This document shows positions 13,317-25,205 of a stretch of DNA of 64,000 nucleotides, piece by piece (the first letter of the stretch is position 1; each line of letters opens with the position of its first letter). The translations under genes were made by a program, and so were the position numbers. The stretch spans positions 17,320,466 through 17,384,465 of the forward strand of contig NC_092322.1 of assembly GCF_036785885.1 (NCBI RefSeq), read 5' to 3'. The notes under the pieces are model-generated. The model did not search any database. It saw only the letters and a program-made list of their open reading frames with translations, and was not told the origin of the DNA. The stretch is from Coffea arabica. Taxonomy: Eukaryota; Streptophyta; Magnoliopsida; Gentianales; Rubiaceae.

Positions 13317-13339
13317 ATCTCTCTCTCTCTCTCTCTCTC
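13317..13339. repeat. (CT)n microsatellite near the presumed RING-CH promoter
   Basis: About 11 CT units on the plus strand, reading as GA on the gene strand, immediately upstream of the possible 5'UTR exon. Confidence 0.9.
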
Positions 13340-13837
13340 CTTTTTTCAGTTTCACTTTTTTATCACTGAGGATTCTCTAGGCTCCACGAGCATTCATTGT
13401 AGCTGTTTTAACTGTTAAGAGTGTTCACATTGTCGGACTAGACTAGGATTAGCTGCATCTAAGGTTGCGTTTGCATTACATCATTTTCAAATAATTTGAG
13501 AAAAAAAATAATACTACTGGGGTTAGATTGCAATTTTAGAAAGAAGGAGATTTTGTTGCATTATTTGAGGTGTAATCTACATCAAACAAAAATGTAACTT
13601 GTACACTTATTAAAGTAAAACCTCCCTCATTTGTAGAATTGAAAATTTGCCGGCTCATATGTTAGCAAAAATTTCTCTTGGTTTGGAATGTAGAATTGTC
13701 TTATGGGATGATTTTCCTCCATTGATCAAAGCTGTAATCTATGATTTGAATGAATGAAAACTTCATTTTACTCTAAAAAAAATACACTTATTAAAGTAAT
13801 ATTTGATAAAAGCACTTAATATATATAAGAAAAAACT

Positions 13838-13841
<4 letters not shown>

Positions 13842-13882
<41 letters not shown>
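13842..13882. repeat. (TA)n microsatellite
   Basis: About 20 TA units in intergenic DNA. Confidence 0.95.
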
Positions 13883-13886
<4 letters not shown>

Positions 13887-14189
13887 AATTCTACCATACG
13901 ATAAGTGGATGTCTGAATAAATAAAATGGACATATAATAAGGAGAAAAGAACCTATATATAATAAGTGACAAATGACATGTAAGAAATTTATATAAAAAA
14001 AAAAGGCATTGAAAATGGTTAAAGGTAATTTTTTTTATAATATAAGTCTAGGCTGGAATGCCACTGTAAAATATTGATTTGATGGGTCCAAAAAATTAGA
14101 ACTTTTATAGTTAATCAATATAGAATGAATATAACTTATTTCACTCGGGATAGTAAGATCACTTTATATCAATTGTGATATATAATTAT

Positions 14190-14191
<2 letters not shown>

Positions 14192-14225
<34 letters not shown>
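14192..14225. repeat. (TA)n microsatellite
   Basis: About 17 TA units, bordering the C/G-rich block at 14240-14350. Confidence 0.95.
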
Positions 14226-14227
<2 letters not shown>

Positions 14228-15084
14228 ATTTTTTTAACAGGTAGCAAGGCCGGAGTATACTCCCCCCTTCCCCGCACCCATTTCTAAACGGGGGGAAAAA
14301 ATTCCCCCTGCCCCACAGCATTAGCCCCTTGCATGGCGGGGTGCACGTCATTCCTACTTTTCTTAAAGTTTTAATTGCTTTCACTGCACTGAGTATTTGC
14401 TGTAGGAATTTGGCAATTTACCCCTAGGATAAAGAGCAAGAGAAGGGAAAGTTAATCCTCGCAAATGTCATGTTTTTCTAACTAAGAAATGACCAGATGA
14501 TTCTAGTTAATTTTAATACTAGGGACTTGTTCATTTATGGCAAAATTGTTTTTTCTATTTGTTTTTGGTGTTCAAAAATAAAGTATCTACTAAATATAAC
14601 TTATGGCACCAAAAATAATCACCATTTGAAGTAAAAATATGCCTAAAAATTGTGACCGTAAGCGAAGATCTGATCTTGGATCTACTATTGCACTGATTCG
14701 GATCCGTGACCGAATCTGATTTTGCATTTGACGGTTCATACGATTGGGCGATGATGGATCATATTGATCCAAACCAAATATGTGAACTAGATCTAACATG
14801 CAATTTCAGGGCCTTTGTGATCAAAATGCATTGATGGATTCGGCTTGATCCAAGCAAGGATTTGGCTTCAGATTCTTTCAGTATTCCTGTGCTAATTTGC
14901 ATTCTAATTTCAAGTCTCATTTGATGTAATTATATCAAATTCTTAATTGTACATTCCATTTTCTTTTGTATATTTGAGTATTAATTATTCAATTTCTTAT
15001 TTCATTACAAGCCAGATCAACATTAAGTACTATTCAATGTGATTATATGATCCTAGACATTGGCCCGAGACTGAAACTAGATAG

Positions 15085-15673
15085 CAAGGTTTTCAAAATC
15101 GAGATCCTACCAAGGATCGTTTTTTAGTTTGTAAGATTGGATCGTAGGATCGGATCGTAGAATCGGTAGATCCTACAAAAAATGTAATAAATTGTCATAT
15201 TTATAATTTTTAAGTTTGTAATTCATAAATATAGTAACAAATAATGTAATTCATGTGCAATCAATATAATTATATTGTTAATTAAGGTTAATTCATTTCT
15301 AAAGGCTCTAAACCATATTAATTTATTATAATAAAGACACAAAACACAAGTTTCATGTGATAACCTATAACAAAGATCATTTATTCACTTTAGTGAATTA
15401 TATGAGTCAAATTTAAAGATTCATGAAATTTTCTAGGTTTGGAATTGGGCTTAATTATTTACATGGATTTAAAGCACTCTGAATATAGTTTACAACGCAA
15501 TAAACGACACTCAGTTTCGAGTTTTCTACACAAAGATATAGTCAAAATACTAAAATTGTTATTTAATTTATTGAAAATAATAGGATCGTATCAGGATCGT
15601 AGGTTGGATCGTTAGTCTTGATCCGGTAGGATCGTACGATCCTGCAATCCGGATCACGATCCTAACAACTATG
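15085..15673. mobile_element. Non-autonomous hAT element, 589 bp
   Basis: A perfect 8-bp target duplication, CTAGATAG, lies at 15077-15084 and 15674-15681. The ends are imperfect inverted repeats: CAAGGTTTTCAAAATCGAGA at the left, and CATAGTTGTTAGGATCGTGA as the right end reads on the other strand. Both ends carry dense short motifs (GGATCGTA, GATCCTAC), typical of hAT subterminal transposase sites. No transposase frame is present; the middle is AT-rich filler. Confidence 0.88.
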
Positions 15674-15681
15674 CTAGATAG

Positions 15682-17511
15682 TTAATAGATAAAGCAAAGT
15701 CGAAGAGTTTAGGTATATATAGCAGTAAACTCTGTTGAAATTGAGAAACAACCTATCTCAAAATGCCATCAAGGTTGCCTAGTCAAGTTACGGCCCAATA
15801 ACACATGATATACAACTTAAAGTGTATCTTCTCAGCCTGTATGTGGATGAGATTAGTGGTCCTGTTTATTGTTTTAATCCATTTTAAAACCTATCCAAAA
15901 AGGCAGATTTATCTTCACCAATACTTGGACTCTTTGGAAAATCTTGGACAAAAATAAACAAACCAAAAACCCTAGAAATAATTATTAAAAATAAAACCAA
16001 ATAAAAGAAGAAAGAATCTACCAAACCATGGGGAAAAGGAAAACCAAAACCTAGAATCCTGGAGTTTGTGTGTCTGTATGTGTATATGTACATATATATG
16101 TATATATGTGTGTACATATATATTCTGCTAGTTTAGAAATAAGGAGAAGGGCAGGCAATAAAAAATCCAATATAGAATATTATTTCCAATGGTAGAGGAT
16201 ACGACTAATTGGCTGATGGCTCAAAAATTTAATGTTGGTTCATTAGAATCATATAAACTGATACCCAATACTCTCATTAAGAGAAAAATAGAACCCTCCC
16301 CCCCCCCCCCCCCAAACCATATACAAAATAAATTTTACGGTCAAGTACAAACATTTCTTTCCTCCTATTTGAATGAATCATCCTTTCTACAAAGATAAGT
16401 CTTTGCCTACTAGGCAAAAGGATAACAAGTTACAGAATCTGTGTGATTGGAGAAGAGTAACCACTTATTCCTAAAAACGAACGTTCTTAAGACTGACCAA
16501 AGAATTGGACGAAATAAAGGTATGACTCATAGAACAAGTACAATTTTTCTAACATGTCTTGAATTGCCTTTTTTATTAATGAGTGTTAAATGGATATTGT
16601 CTTAATATACTCAAAATTATCATATAAGTTCCATCAGTTATATGTAATGTTATCCATGTACGGAGGCAATTTAGTAATTTTATTTTATTTTCTTGAAGAT
16701 TAATGATTTTCCATCAGACAACTAGTTAGACAAATACTTAGTTCTAATATTACCATAATTTATTGCATGAAAGTATATACATTTCATATTAACTAGTTCG
16801 CCCATATCACCACAATTTTTCGAATCTATTGTATTTAATAAATTGTAAATCTATTATTTCTAATGCATGTTTAGTTTGCTATTAATACAAATTTTTACAA
16901 TGTATATCAAATCATACTAGATAATTTTCAGCAATTTCATTAATAATTTTTTTTTATAAAAAAAGGTTCGTCCATATCTTAATGCAATACTCAATTTTTG
17001 CGATTGCACAAATTTAGCTCCTCTAAAACTAAGAGTAAATTTTTGCTACAATGTCAATATAAACTTAGGCTATCCTATGCTCTTGATTTGTGTCCTACAA
17101 TATGTCTTGCAATCTAAACTTATGATAGAAAATTATGTAAAGTCATATCTCGGTTAAAGTAAAACTATGTAAATCCTATGCCGACTTGTACAATATTATG
17201 TAAATCATATGAAAGTTGGTATAAAACTACGTACACTTATATGTAACCTAAACAAATGGGCACAATTACTTGCTAGCAAATTAAATTAATTAGCTATAAA
17301 AATAGACCATTTACTACAATGAAGATATTTTGAATGAATGTAAAACAAAAAAAAAAATTCAAATCCTATTCTTTTTCCATCTTTTTTATTTCATAAAGTC
17401 ATGCATAACATATCATGTAGCAATAATTAAAAGAAAATTTTACACAATTAATGCTCAATCATGTTTATTTATTAAAAGTACTTGATAACTCAAATAATTT
17501 ACTACATTAAT
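15682..17511. other. Intergenic, AT-rich
   Basis: No gene or clear element recognised. A poly-C run is at 16297-16313. Short open frames here look like chance. Confidence 0.5.
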
Positions 17512-17803
17512 GCCCTATTTGATAACTCAATTCAGCATATAAATTTAATGGGTTCAAATTTTAACATATTTAGATGTGTTTGATAACCAAAAATAGAATA
17601 TCTTGATTAATTAAGTGGCAATTAATTTCCCAACAAATCTTACTCCAAAAAAAAGTGATGACCTAGTTAGTTATCACTTACTGCAAAATATGCTCAAATA
17701 TTAAGATTTTAATACTTTAATAATTTAGTTATTTAATAGATTCAGACTTCGTATTTCAGATTTTAAATTTCAATTTTTAGACTTCAATTTTATCAAATAC
17801 ACC
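17512..17803 (+). mobile_element. MITE, TGTTTGATAA-type family, copy 1
   Basis: A 292-bp non-coding unit. TATTTGATAA at 17516-17525 is mirrored by TTATCAAATA at 17790-17799. It shares internal blocks (GATTAATTAAGTGGCA, TTATCACTTA, TAATAATTTAGT-like) with the copies at 17849, 58687 and 58910. No coding capacity. Confidence 0.75.
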
Positions 17804-17848
17804 TAAATCTAGTCTCATCATGTAATATTTTAGTTTAACCAGACCAAG

Positions 17849-18027
17849 GCCCTATTTGATAACCCAATTTAGCACCGAAACTTATTGGATTCAGACCTTA
17901 AAATGTTTAGATACATTTGGAAAAAAAAATAAAATATTTGAATTAACTAAGTGGCATCGAATTTTTTGGGCAAAATTTGTTTCAAAAAATAAGTGATAAG
18001 CTATTTATTTATCACTTAATGTGATAT
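17849..18027 (+). mobile_element. MITE copy 2, left part (split by an LTR)
   Basis: Begins GCCCTATTTGATAACCC, closely like copy 1, and breaks off at GATAT, the target repeat of the LTR at 18028-23287. It resumes at 23288. Joined length without the second GATAT is about 278 bp, matching copy 1. Confidence 0.8.
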
Positions 18028-18555
18028 TGTGACGACTCCACCTCCCCCAAGGGCATACCCAAGGGTTTGGCGGATCGTCTGCCCAACTCTCATCAGAACT
18101 CACTCACTAACATTCTTGAAATAGCCGTTCAAACCTAGAAATTAATATAAAAGTTCCATTTCCAACCAACAATTCAAACTTAATTTACAATCTAAAAGTA
18201 AAACATAGGATTACATTTCTAAAGATTTCAAATACATCTCATCTACAAAAGTACAAGTACGAGAAATTATAAACACTAGTTCACGGCTACTTGCTCCAGC
18301 TTCCACTCCTGTAAAGAAAACAAATTAATGGGATGAGCTAAAAACTCAGTGAGGTTCCCAAACAAGCAATCAAGCAAGCATACACGGAAACATTTACACT
18401 TAGCACTTTGTATACTAGGCACAGTAATAAGCAATTATTTAAGAATCAATCATTCATTCATTGAAAGGATACATGCTCACTTAGAGCCATTTATTCAAAT
18501 CATTCATTTATCCATTCACCAACCATTTTCCTTATTCCTCCGACATTAGAAAATA

Positions 18556-20936
18556 GGGAAAAATGCACTTTTCATCCTCAAATGTTGGGTTGATGACTAA
18601 TTTCGTCCTCAAAGTTTCATCAAGAATACATTTCATCCTCAAAGTTCTTGAATTTTGGCCAATTAGGGACAATTGACAGAATAACACTCAATTTGGATGG
18701 AAAGCTGCACGCGAGAAGCATGTTCTATTAGAACCAACAAAAAAGGGATAAAAACCCGTTCAGAAGTGCAGATACTAGTGTTATAACTTCTGAATTCTAA
18801 TTTTTGTATCTTTACGTTATTTTGTTTATGGTCCATATTCAGTAGGAGCCATGTCAAGGACCACTTGGAATGCATTTTTGACAAGCCTATGCCTCTTCTT
18901 TTTTGATGGTTTTAGTTGGTTATATTAATTTGGTTACAATATCCAGTTTGGTTGCTACTTTGGATTGTTAAAATTTAAGGCAAAACTCTACCAAAATTTT
19001 CCTTCTTACCTTATTGACATGTAAATCAGCATGAAGATAAAAATAGTTGGTGATTTTTTTTTATATAATGCCTATTTTAGCTTGGAACTGAAATCATACC
19101 CATAAATAACTGGTAGTTTTTTCAAATAATGGACGAAAGCAACGAACGTCTGATAGTTTATGGGAAATAAAAGAAGCCCACAAAGAATCCTATGCATAGC
19201 TAGCATTTTTTTCATTTCTAGAGAAGGTAAAAAAGAAGTTATAAAGAGGTGATAATTTTTGGACAAGATAAAAGAAAGGAATAATTTCAGAAACCTCCCC
19301 TGAGGTTTTTGACAATTTCACTCACCTCCCTTAGTTTTGAATAATTACATTAACCTCCATTCATGCAGTAAAATTACTATAATATCCTTCACTTATAGAT
19401 AATTTCTAAAAAAGTCTACAACTAAAACTAATCTTTCATTTTAAAACAACGGTTACCACACAAAACAAACTCTTATTCTCTCTCTTCGATGCTCTCTCTT
19501 ACTTTTTCTTTCCTGTATTTCATACTCCACTTTTTTTCCATAGTTGCCATCTACACAACCATCTAATACATCCCAAATCCTCATTATTATGGAAATAGAT
19601 TCTCTTTTTTTTTTTTCCTTTTTTGTAACTATTATTGAATTGACATTGCTAAATAATAGGTTGTCAAAGCATATTTGTTATCAAACTAAATGAAGATGAA
19701 AAGAATGGCGGTGATACAAATTACAAACAAGAAAATAAAAAAGATGGCTAAAAAAGAAACATAGATTGAGGAAGATTACACTATTATACCAATTGTGTAA
19801 AAAAAAAAGAATTTTGGGATATAAGAACTATAATCAAATTTGCCTAAAGACATAGAATGTGGTCTCTAATGTTGCTTTTGGTTGCTCCTTATTGGTATTC
19901 TTGGTGGGTTAGATTATTTTAACATCAACAAGCTTGCATCCATTTTGATTGAATTTGAATAATGACATTGGTCAATTTAGATGCAAAATTTGGGTAAAAA
20001 AATTGAGGAAAAAGATTAGGTTGAATGGAATGGTTAATTGTCATAATTGATTTGTACAGGAAGCTTTAGAGCTGCAAAGTTGGGCTTTCGGAATTATGAG
20101 AATACGAGGATTAAGTTAAGGTGGCTTATTGACTTCGTTAGGGTGGTAGTTATGCCGATTGCAATAGTTACAATGTGGAAGAAATTCATGAGCGAGTTTT
20201 CCCCCCTTCTAACTAATAAAGAGGTATTTTAGGGTTTTTAGGACAAATTTAGCATAGTGGATTTATATTGTTACTAAAATACTAATAGTAGAGAAGGTAA
20301 GTGTAATCTTTTAAATTAGAGAGGACCTACCTGCAATAGTCAAAAACCTCCCCTGAGATTTGTGAAATTATCCCTAAAATTAAAGTTATAAACAACTGGT
20401 AGTTTCTATACAAGATAAAGAAACGACAACCTACCAATTTTTTATGGATTTCCTCTATTTTTGCAAATAGAGTTTACTTTATTATATTTTCTTATAGGTA
20501 AAAAATAAAAATAAATTTAAACTAAATGGACTGGGTTAATTTAATGCGTTTCGATAGATACTCAAATTCAAGTCATCTATAAGCCATGAATAAGTGGATG
20601 TCGACCATTTATGTCAACCTTTTTGCTAGAAATGACTGGATTTAGAATGGTAAGGGTGGTTAGAAATTTTTTTAGAATTACAACAAGAAGAGGAGCGGAG
20701 AGGACATAAATGAAACAAGAACAGGTTTTATCCTTTTTTTTGTTGAATGCAAAGTTGGTTCTAACGGGGTATGCTTCTTACGCGCTGCTTTCCGTCCAAA
20801 TTGAGTGTTATTCTGTCAATTGTCCCTAATTGGCCAAAATTCAGAAACTTTGAGGATGAAATGTATTCTTAGTGAAACTTTGTGGGCGAAATTGGTTATC
20901 AATCCAACCTTTGAGGATGAAAAGTGCATTTTTTTC
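18556..20936. mobile_element. Mutator-like element with ~200-bp TIRs
   Basis: Inserted in the minus-strand LTR with a perfect 10-bp target duplication TTAGAAAATA (18546-18555 and 20937-20946). The uninterrupted site is visible in the related LTR near 31120. The left end GGGAAAAATGCACTTTTCAT is mirrored by GAAAAAAATGCACTTTTCAT at the right end, and similarity runs about 200 bp inward on each side (to about 18757 and 20715). No transposase is encoded. A second element is nested inside at 19278-20374. Confidence 0.9.
19278..20374. mobile_element. Nested Mutator-like or foldback element
   Basis: Its ends are inverted: GGAATAATTTCAGAAACCTC on the left and GGGATAATTTCACAAATCTC as the right end reads on the other strand, each followed by the self-complementary block CCTCCCCTGAGG or its mirror. 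Flanking 9-mers TAAAAGAAA (19269-19277) and TAAAATTAA (20375-20383) match at 7 of 9 positions, consistent with an aged 9-bp duplication. No transposase frame. It lies wholly inside the element at 18556-20936. Confidence 0.65.
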
Positions 20937-23287
20937 TTAGAAAATATTTGCAAGTGAAAATTCCTTTAGTGCTCATGTCATTCGTTCATTGATTTCATTG
21001 CATTGAATTCACTAGCCAGGTCTTCACCAGATTTCGTGATAATACTCAAATATACCATACATTGTCCCAACGTCACCAGCCACTCGACTGAATTCGCTTC
21101 TGACTCGAGTGGACTGGCAATGAAGGGTAAGGGTCCAGTTCAGCCAAAATGTTTACACTCATGCACAAGTATCATTCAATTATTGAAAATTCACTTTTGC
21201 TTGGGTCGAGTATGATAAAGTACACACTTGTCCACGAAAATCCATTTACCAATCATTGGAAAGCATTTAATATTTCGACAACATTCACAATATTTCACAT
21301 AGTCATTTAAAACATACACAAGCAAGAATCACTCGCCTTTTAACGTAAACCAAAGCTAAACATTCGACCCTAAAAATAACCAAGACAAGATGTCATGATC
21401 TGATCATTCAAAACTTAGGTTAATAAAGTACTCACTTTAGCCTTAATCATGAGCCATACGCCTATCTAAAATCGGCTCCTCAAAACACAAATTCAAAGAC
21501 AACTTGAAAACCAATCGAAGAATGTCCAAGTGCATTCTAGGACTATGAAGTACACTTGTTTAAGACCACAAAACCATCCAAAATCACATCAATTAAAGTT
21601 TAAAACCTAGAAAAGTTTTCTCAAAGTTTTCCAAATTACACTCAATTCATTTGACAAAATTTCCAGTTTTGGCGACATTTTTTGAAAAGTATAACTTGAG
21701 TTCCATAAGTCAAAAAATCATAAAACTTACACCATTAGAAAATAAACTCGAAGTACTAATAGACCTTAGAAGACATCTTCATGAAATTCAACTCATCGGT
21801 TAGTCAAATTTTTAGTTCAAAATCACTGCTGTCTCATGTGCAAAACAGAACAGTCATGGGTTTTTAAGAAATTTTGTAAATTTTCTGGTATTTATAGGAG
21901 TTGAACCAACCTCTGATTTTTACACGGTTAAAAGAGCTATGAGTCTAGTTTCAAATACGAGAAATGGAACTCAATTTGGATTTTTCTACACCAAGATATA
22001 ATAAATTTTCCAAGACTGTTCAAAGTCTCCTGCGGGAAAAATTTTCAACAGCACTTCCCTTTATTTTCCCTAATTTCCAGCCATTTTCAAGACTTCATTC
22101 TCATCACAGGACAGCTCCAAATCAAGTTCACAAGGTATATGATACATAGAGTACTATTTTAGCCACAAAACTAGCTATAATCAACTTATACCTAAGCTGT
22201 AAAATTCTCTACCAAGGCTGAAATTTAGCAACTAAGGCTGGAAATTCTTATTTGGAAACTAAAAAGTCACAATAAAGCTACAAATCTTTATACAAGTCCA
22301 TAACAAAGCGAGATATCATCATACCATAGCTGAAAAATAAGAAACAAAGCTGGAAAAATGAACCTTGGGCTGAAGTTTCACTAATCTTCACCAAATCTAA
22401 GTTATCATCCATAAAATTCCAAATTTCATGTCATCTTCACCATAATTTGCAAGAATAAGAAAGAGAAAGGAAGTTATTCATTTTATACCTTCAACCCCTT
22501 GAAGAAAGTGAAGAACCAAGGCTTCCTCTCCATTACAAGTTTCCTTGCTCCCTTGGTGCTATTTTGTTTGGTTTAGTTTTTGTGATTCTAATTTAAAACA
22601 AGGCAAGAACCAAGATGAACTTGGTGGTTTTCTTCTCTCTTTTTCTCTCCAAACTCACGGCCAAGATGAAGAAATGAAGGAAATTTTGTGCTAGGAAAGA
22701 TAAGAATGGAAGAAAGCTTCTTGGTCAAAGGTTGCATGGATGGCCAACACTTGGCAAGCCACCAATTTTCCTCTTGTTTTTGTTTCTTTTCCTCTTGTTT
22801 TTTGGTCAAAAATTTTGGCTGGCCTTAGGATTAAATTAGCGAGGATTAAATGAAATAAAAACAAGGAGATTAGAGTAAGAAAGTATTGGTCAAGTGGTGT
22901 ACTCAACCGGTAACAAACGGCACACGTCGGTTCAAGCCTACTTTCTTAACTCTCTTGTTTGTCTCTAATTCCCAAGATATCTAGGGTTTTTCCACATAAC
23001 TCTTAACACCTCATGTCACATAATTCTTGATGCACAACACTCCTTATTTATCAAATTTATTAGTCACACCTTGCTAGTTAGCCATACTATCTTAATGTAC
23101 TACGACACTTATCATGCATTAAAATATAAGAGGGAAATTATAAAAATCTTGACTCAACTAATGAAATCACCATGAAATTTAAGGCTAATAAATAGTTAAA
23201 TAGTCAAGTAAAGAAATATAAAAGGAAATATAATTTAATTTTTTCAAAATTGGAAGGAAATTCTAAAGAAATTTTCGGGTTCTCACA

Positions 23288-23391
23288 GATATACACTCAA
23301 ATATATCAAGTTTAGTACTTAACAATTTAGTAACTTAATGAATTCACACTTTAGATTTTAGATTTCAGACTTCAATTTTATCGAACGCACC
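23288..23391 (+). mobile_element. MITE copy 2, right part
   Basis: After the duplicated GATAT the MITE resumes (TACACTCAAATATATCAAG) and ends ATTTTATCGAACGCACC, the mirrored terminus of the family. It completes the element started at 17849. Confidence 0.78.
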
Positions 23392-24166
23392 ATAAGTTTT
23401 TATATGACAAATTTTGATACTAATGGTTTGTCAATTGTTTAGTAGATTATAAGTTGCTTATGATCAAGTTACTTGAAGGCCTTGTAGTGTATAGAATGGA
23501 TAACAAGGTTAAAGGATGAAAAGGCATTAAGGTCAAGCCACTATAGAGTAATATTCTTGTAAGTTTTGAAGTCGCCATTTTAAAAATTTTCTATTTGAAC
23601 TCTTTAGGTTAACATATGTCTATTAGGAAAAGTATGGATTGCCTAGTTATGATAGGTTCTATGTCTTTCTTTAAATCTACTCAAAACAGAGTTTTACAAA
23701 CTATTTCTTTTCTTAAATATGTCTCGAGACATTTTTGAAGTTAAAATCCATTTTGAACTTTGAAAAATAAATTTCAATAACTTATTGATTTGTTCAATTT
23801 CTGGCAAAAATTAATTTGATCTTGATTTTAATGTCCAAATACCTTCTATCTTGGAAAGTTTCATGAGTCCAATATTGTCCAGATTCCCTACATAATCTTC
23901 TAGTATTCTTTTGTGTCTACATTCATTTTCTTTAAATTTCAAACATGTATTTTTTAAGATATTTTCAAATTCATATCTCATCCATAATTTTGACTTGGAC
24001 CCAATCTTCTTCCAACTGAAACTTAGTTTTTTTTTATCAAACGGCAATTTACGTTCTTGAATTTTTAACTCTCACATCCTTCTAACTATAGAATAATTTT
24101 AAAAATATCTTTCCTATATGAGTTATTCTAGTCCAGATTTATTGTTCATGGTCAATCCAGCCAAAA
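23392..24166. other. Intergenic, AT-rich
   Basis: No gene or element recognised; the 78-codon minus frame at 23811-24047 shows no family features. Confidence 0.4.
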
Positions 24167-24500
24167 GTTGATGAGCTATCCAATCTTCGTGATAGTTTGC
24201 TACATATTTCCCATCGCTTTAGGGAGACTAATCACCCAGCAGATGCTTTAACTAATGAGAAGGCTACTCAGTCTAGCATATGGATTTATAATTCGGCATT
24301 ATAGTTACCTAATTTAATGCGAGGGGAAATTAGAGTAGATAGGCTTTGATCCCCCTCATGGAAGTAGGAAATATTCATTAAATTTGTAAGGATCTTTTTC
24401 ATTTTTAATTCAGGTTATTTGTAATGCTTGGGAGGTAGGGTTCTTTGTCCCATTCATTTGTACCATTTTGTTTTATTGATAAAATCTAGGGGTCTATGCG
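24167..24500 (+). pseudogene. LINE remnant: C-terminal RNase H-like end
   Basis: The frame reads LLHISHRFRETNHPADALTN, then after one stop LPNLMRGEIRVDRLG. This is the pattern of the RNase H domain (histidine-Arg-Glu-x-Asn-xx-Ala-Asp) that closes many plant non-LTR retrotransposon proteins, followed by the usual LP-xx-RG-x-RxDRLG tail. Upstream RT and endonuclease are absent, so this is a 5'-truncated, decayed copy. The 3' limit is approximate. Confidence 0.6.
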
Positions 24501-25197
24501 GTTTGTCAAAAAATATCTTTTGTCTAGTTTCTTTTATTTTTTGTTGTTCTTATTATTTTGAGAGTTATACTTGCAATTTATTGTTGTGTTAATCTGATTA
24601 TTGTTTATTCATATTGCAAGTGTTTATTATCTTTTTTTTTGGGAGAGGGGGTTACAATATATCTTTGGGAGTATTTTATACTTAACCCTTTTGCTTTTCT
24701 TTAATCAAGTCCAAAACATCCTTATAGTTAGCCAAAAGTTGCATATCAACCTATTCATTTCCCCTCTAGATTGACCTATTCGAGACAATATATTGAAATT
24801 CTAATATAATTCAAGTCTAATATAAATTTAAAAACACCAGAAATGATTAACTTATATTAATTATAGCGCATTGTCTTTCTTTTGCTTCTTATTAGAAGCG
24901 CACACGCTCTTCTTATTAGAGACTATACTATAAGAAGCAAAAGAGAGACAATGCCCAAGTAAGCCTTAATGAGAACAAAGATATTACAAAAATTATTACA
25001 ATAGTATCTAAGAAGAGAGCCTCTATGATATCTAAATTGAATATGGCTTCAACTTTATTCAATTCAAATGAATGATGATATGACTCTAACGTGATCGTAC
25101 ATATGTGCAATGATAAGTCCACATTTAAAACCTATGAAGATGCTTCTAAAGGGCATGCAATATTATAGAGAATTATGACATTGCGAAATTGCGTGGC
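24501..25197. other. Intergenic, AT-rich
   Basis: No gene recognised. Near 24872-24950 a short inverted repeat (CATTGTCTCTCTTTTGCTTC-like arms around AAGCG) is visible. Confidence 0.4.
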
Positions 25198-25205
25198 AAA
25201 AGGGT

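Larger units (their letters stand above)
13340..15084. other. Intergenic, AT-rich with two TA microsatellites
   Basis: No gene recognised. TA tracts lie at 13842-13882 and 14192-14225. Right after the second tract, 14240-14350 is an unusually C/G-rich block in AT-rich surroundings, with runs such as GGGGGGAAAAAATTCCCCCT, probably part of an undefined repeat. Confidence 0.5.
18028..23287 (-). mobile_element. Solo LTR in minus orientation, interrupted by a Mutator-like element
   Basis: The minus strand starts TGTGAGAACCCGAAAATTTC and ends TCGTCACA, with a perfect 5-bp target duplication GATAT (18023-18027 and 23288-23292). Without the 2381-bp insert and its 10-bp duplication it is about 2869 bp, close to the 2780-bp solo LTR at 28871. 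The two are homologous in opposite orientation: chance frames at 21003-21215 and 30881-31090 give similar peptides (both with SHxTExASDSS-like text). There is no partner LTR or internal region, so it is a solo LTR. Confidence 0.88.

Noticed and set aside
18556-20936. Reading the 18.5-20.9 kb segment as an internal part of the LTR retrotransposon
   Set aside because: The 10-bp duplication, the long inverted ends and the intact empty site in the related LTR show it is a separate DNA element.
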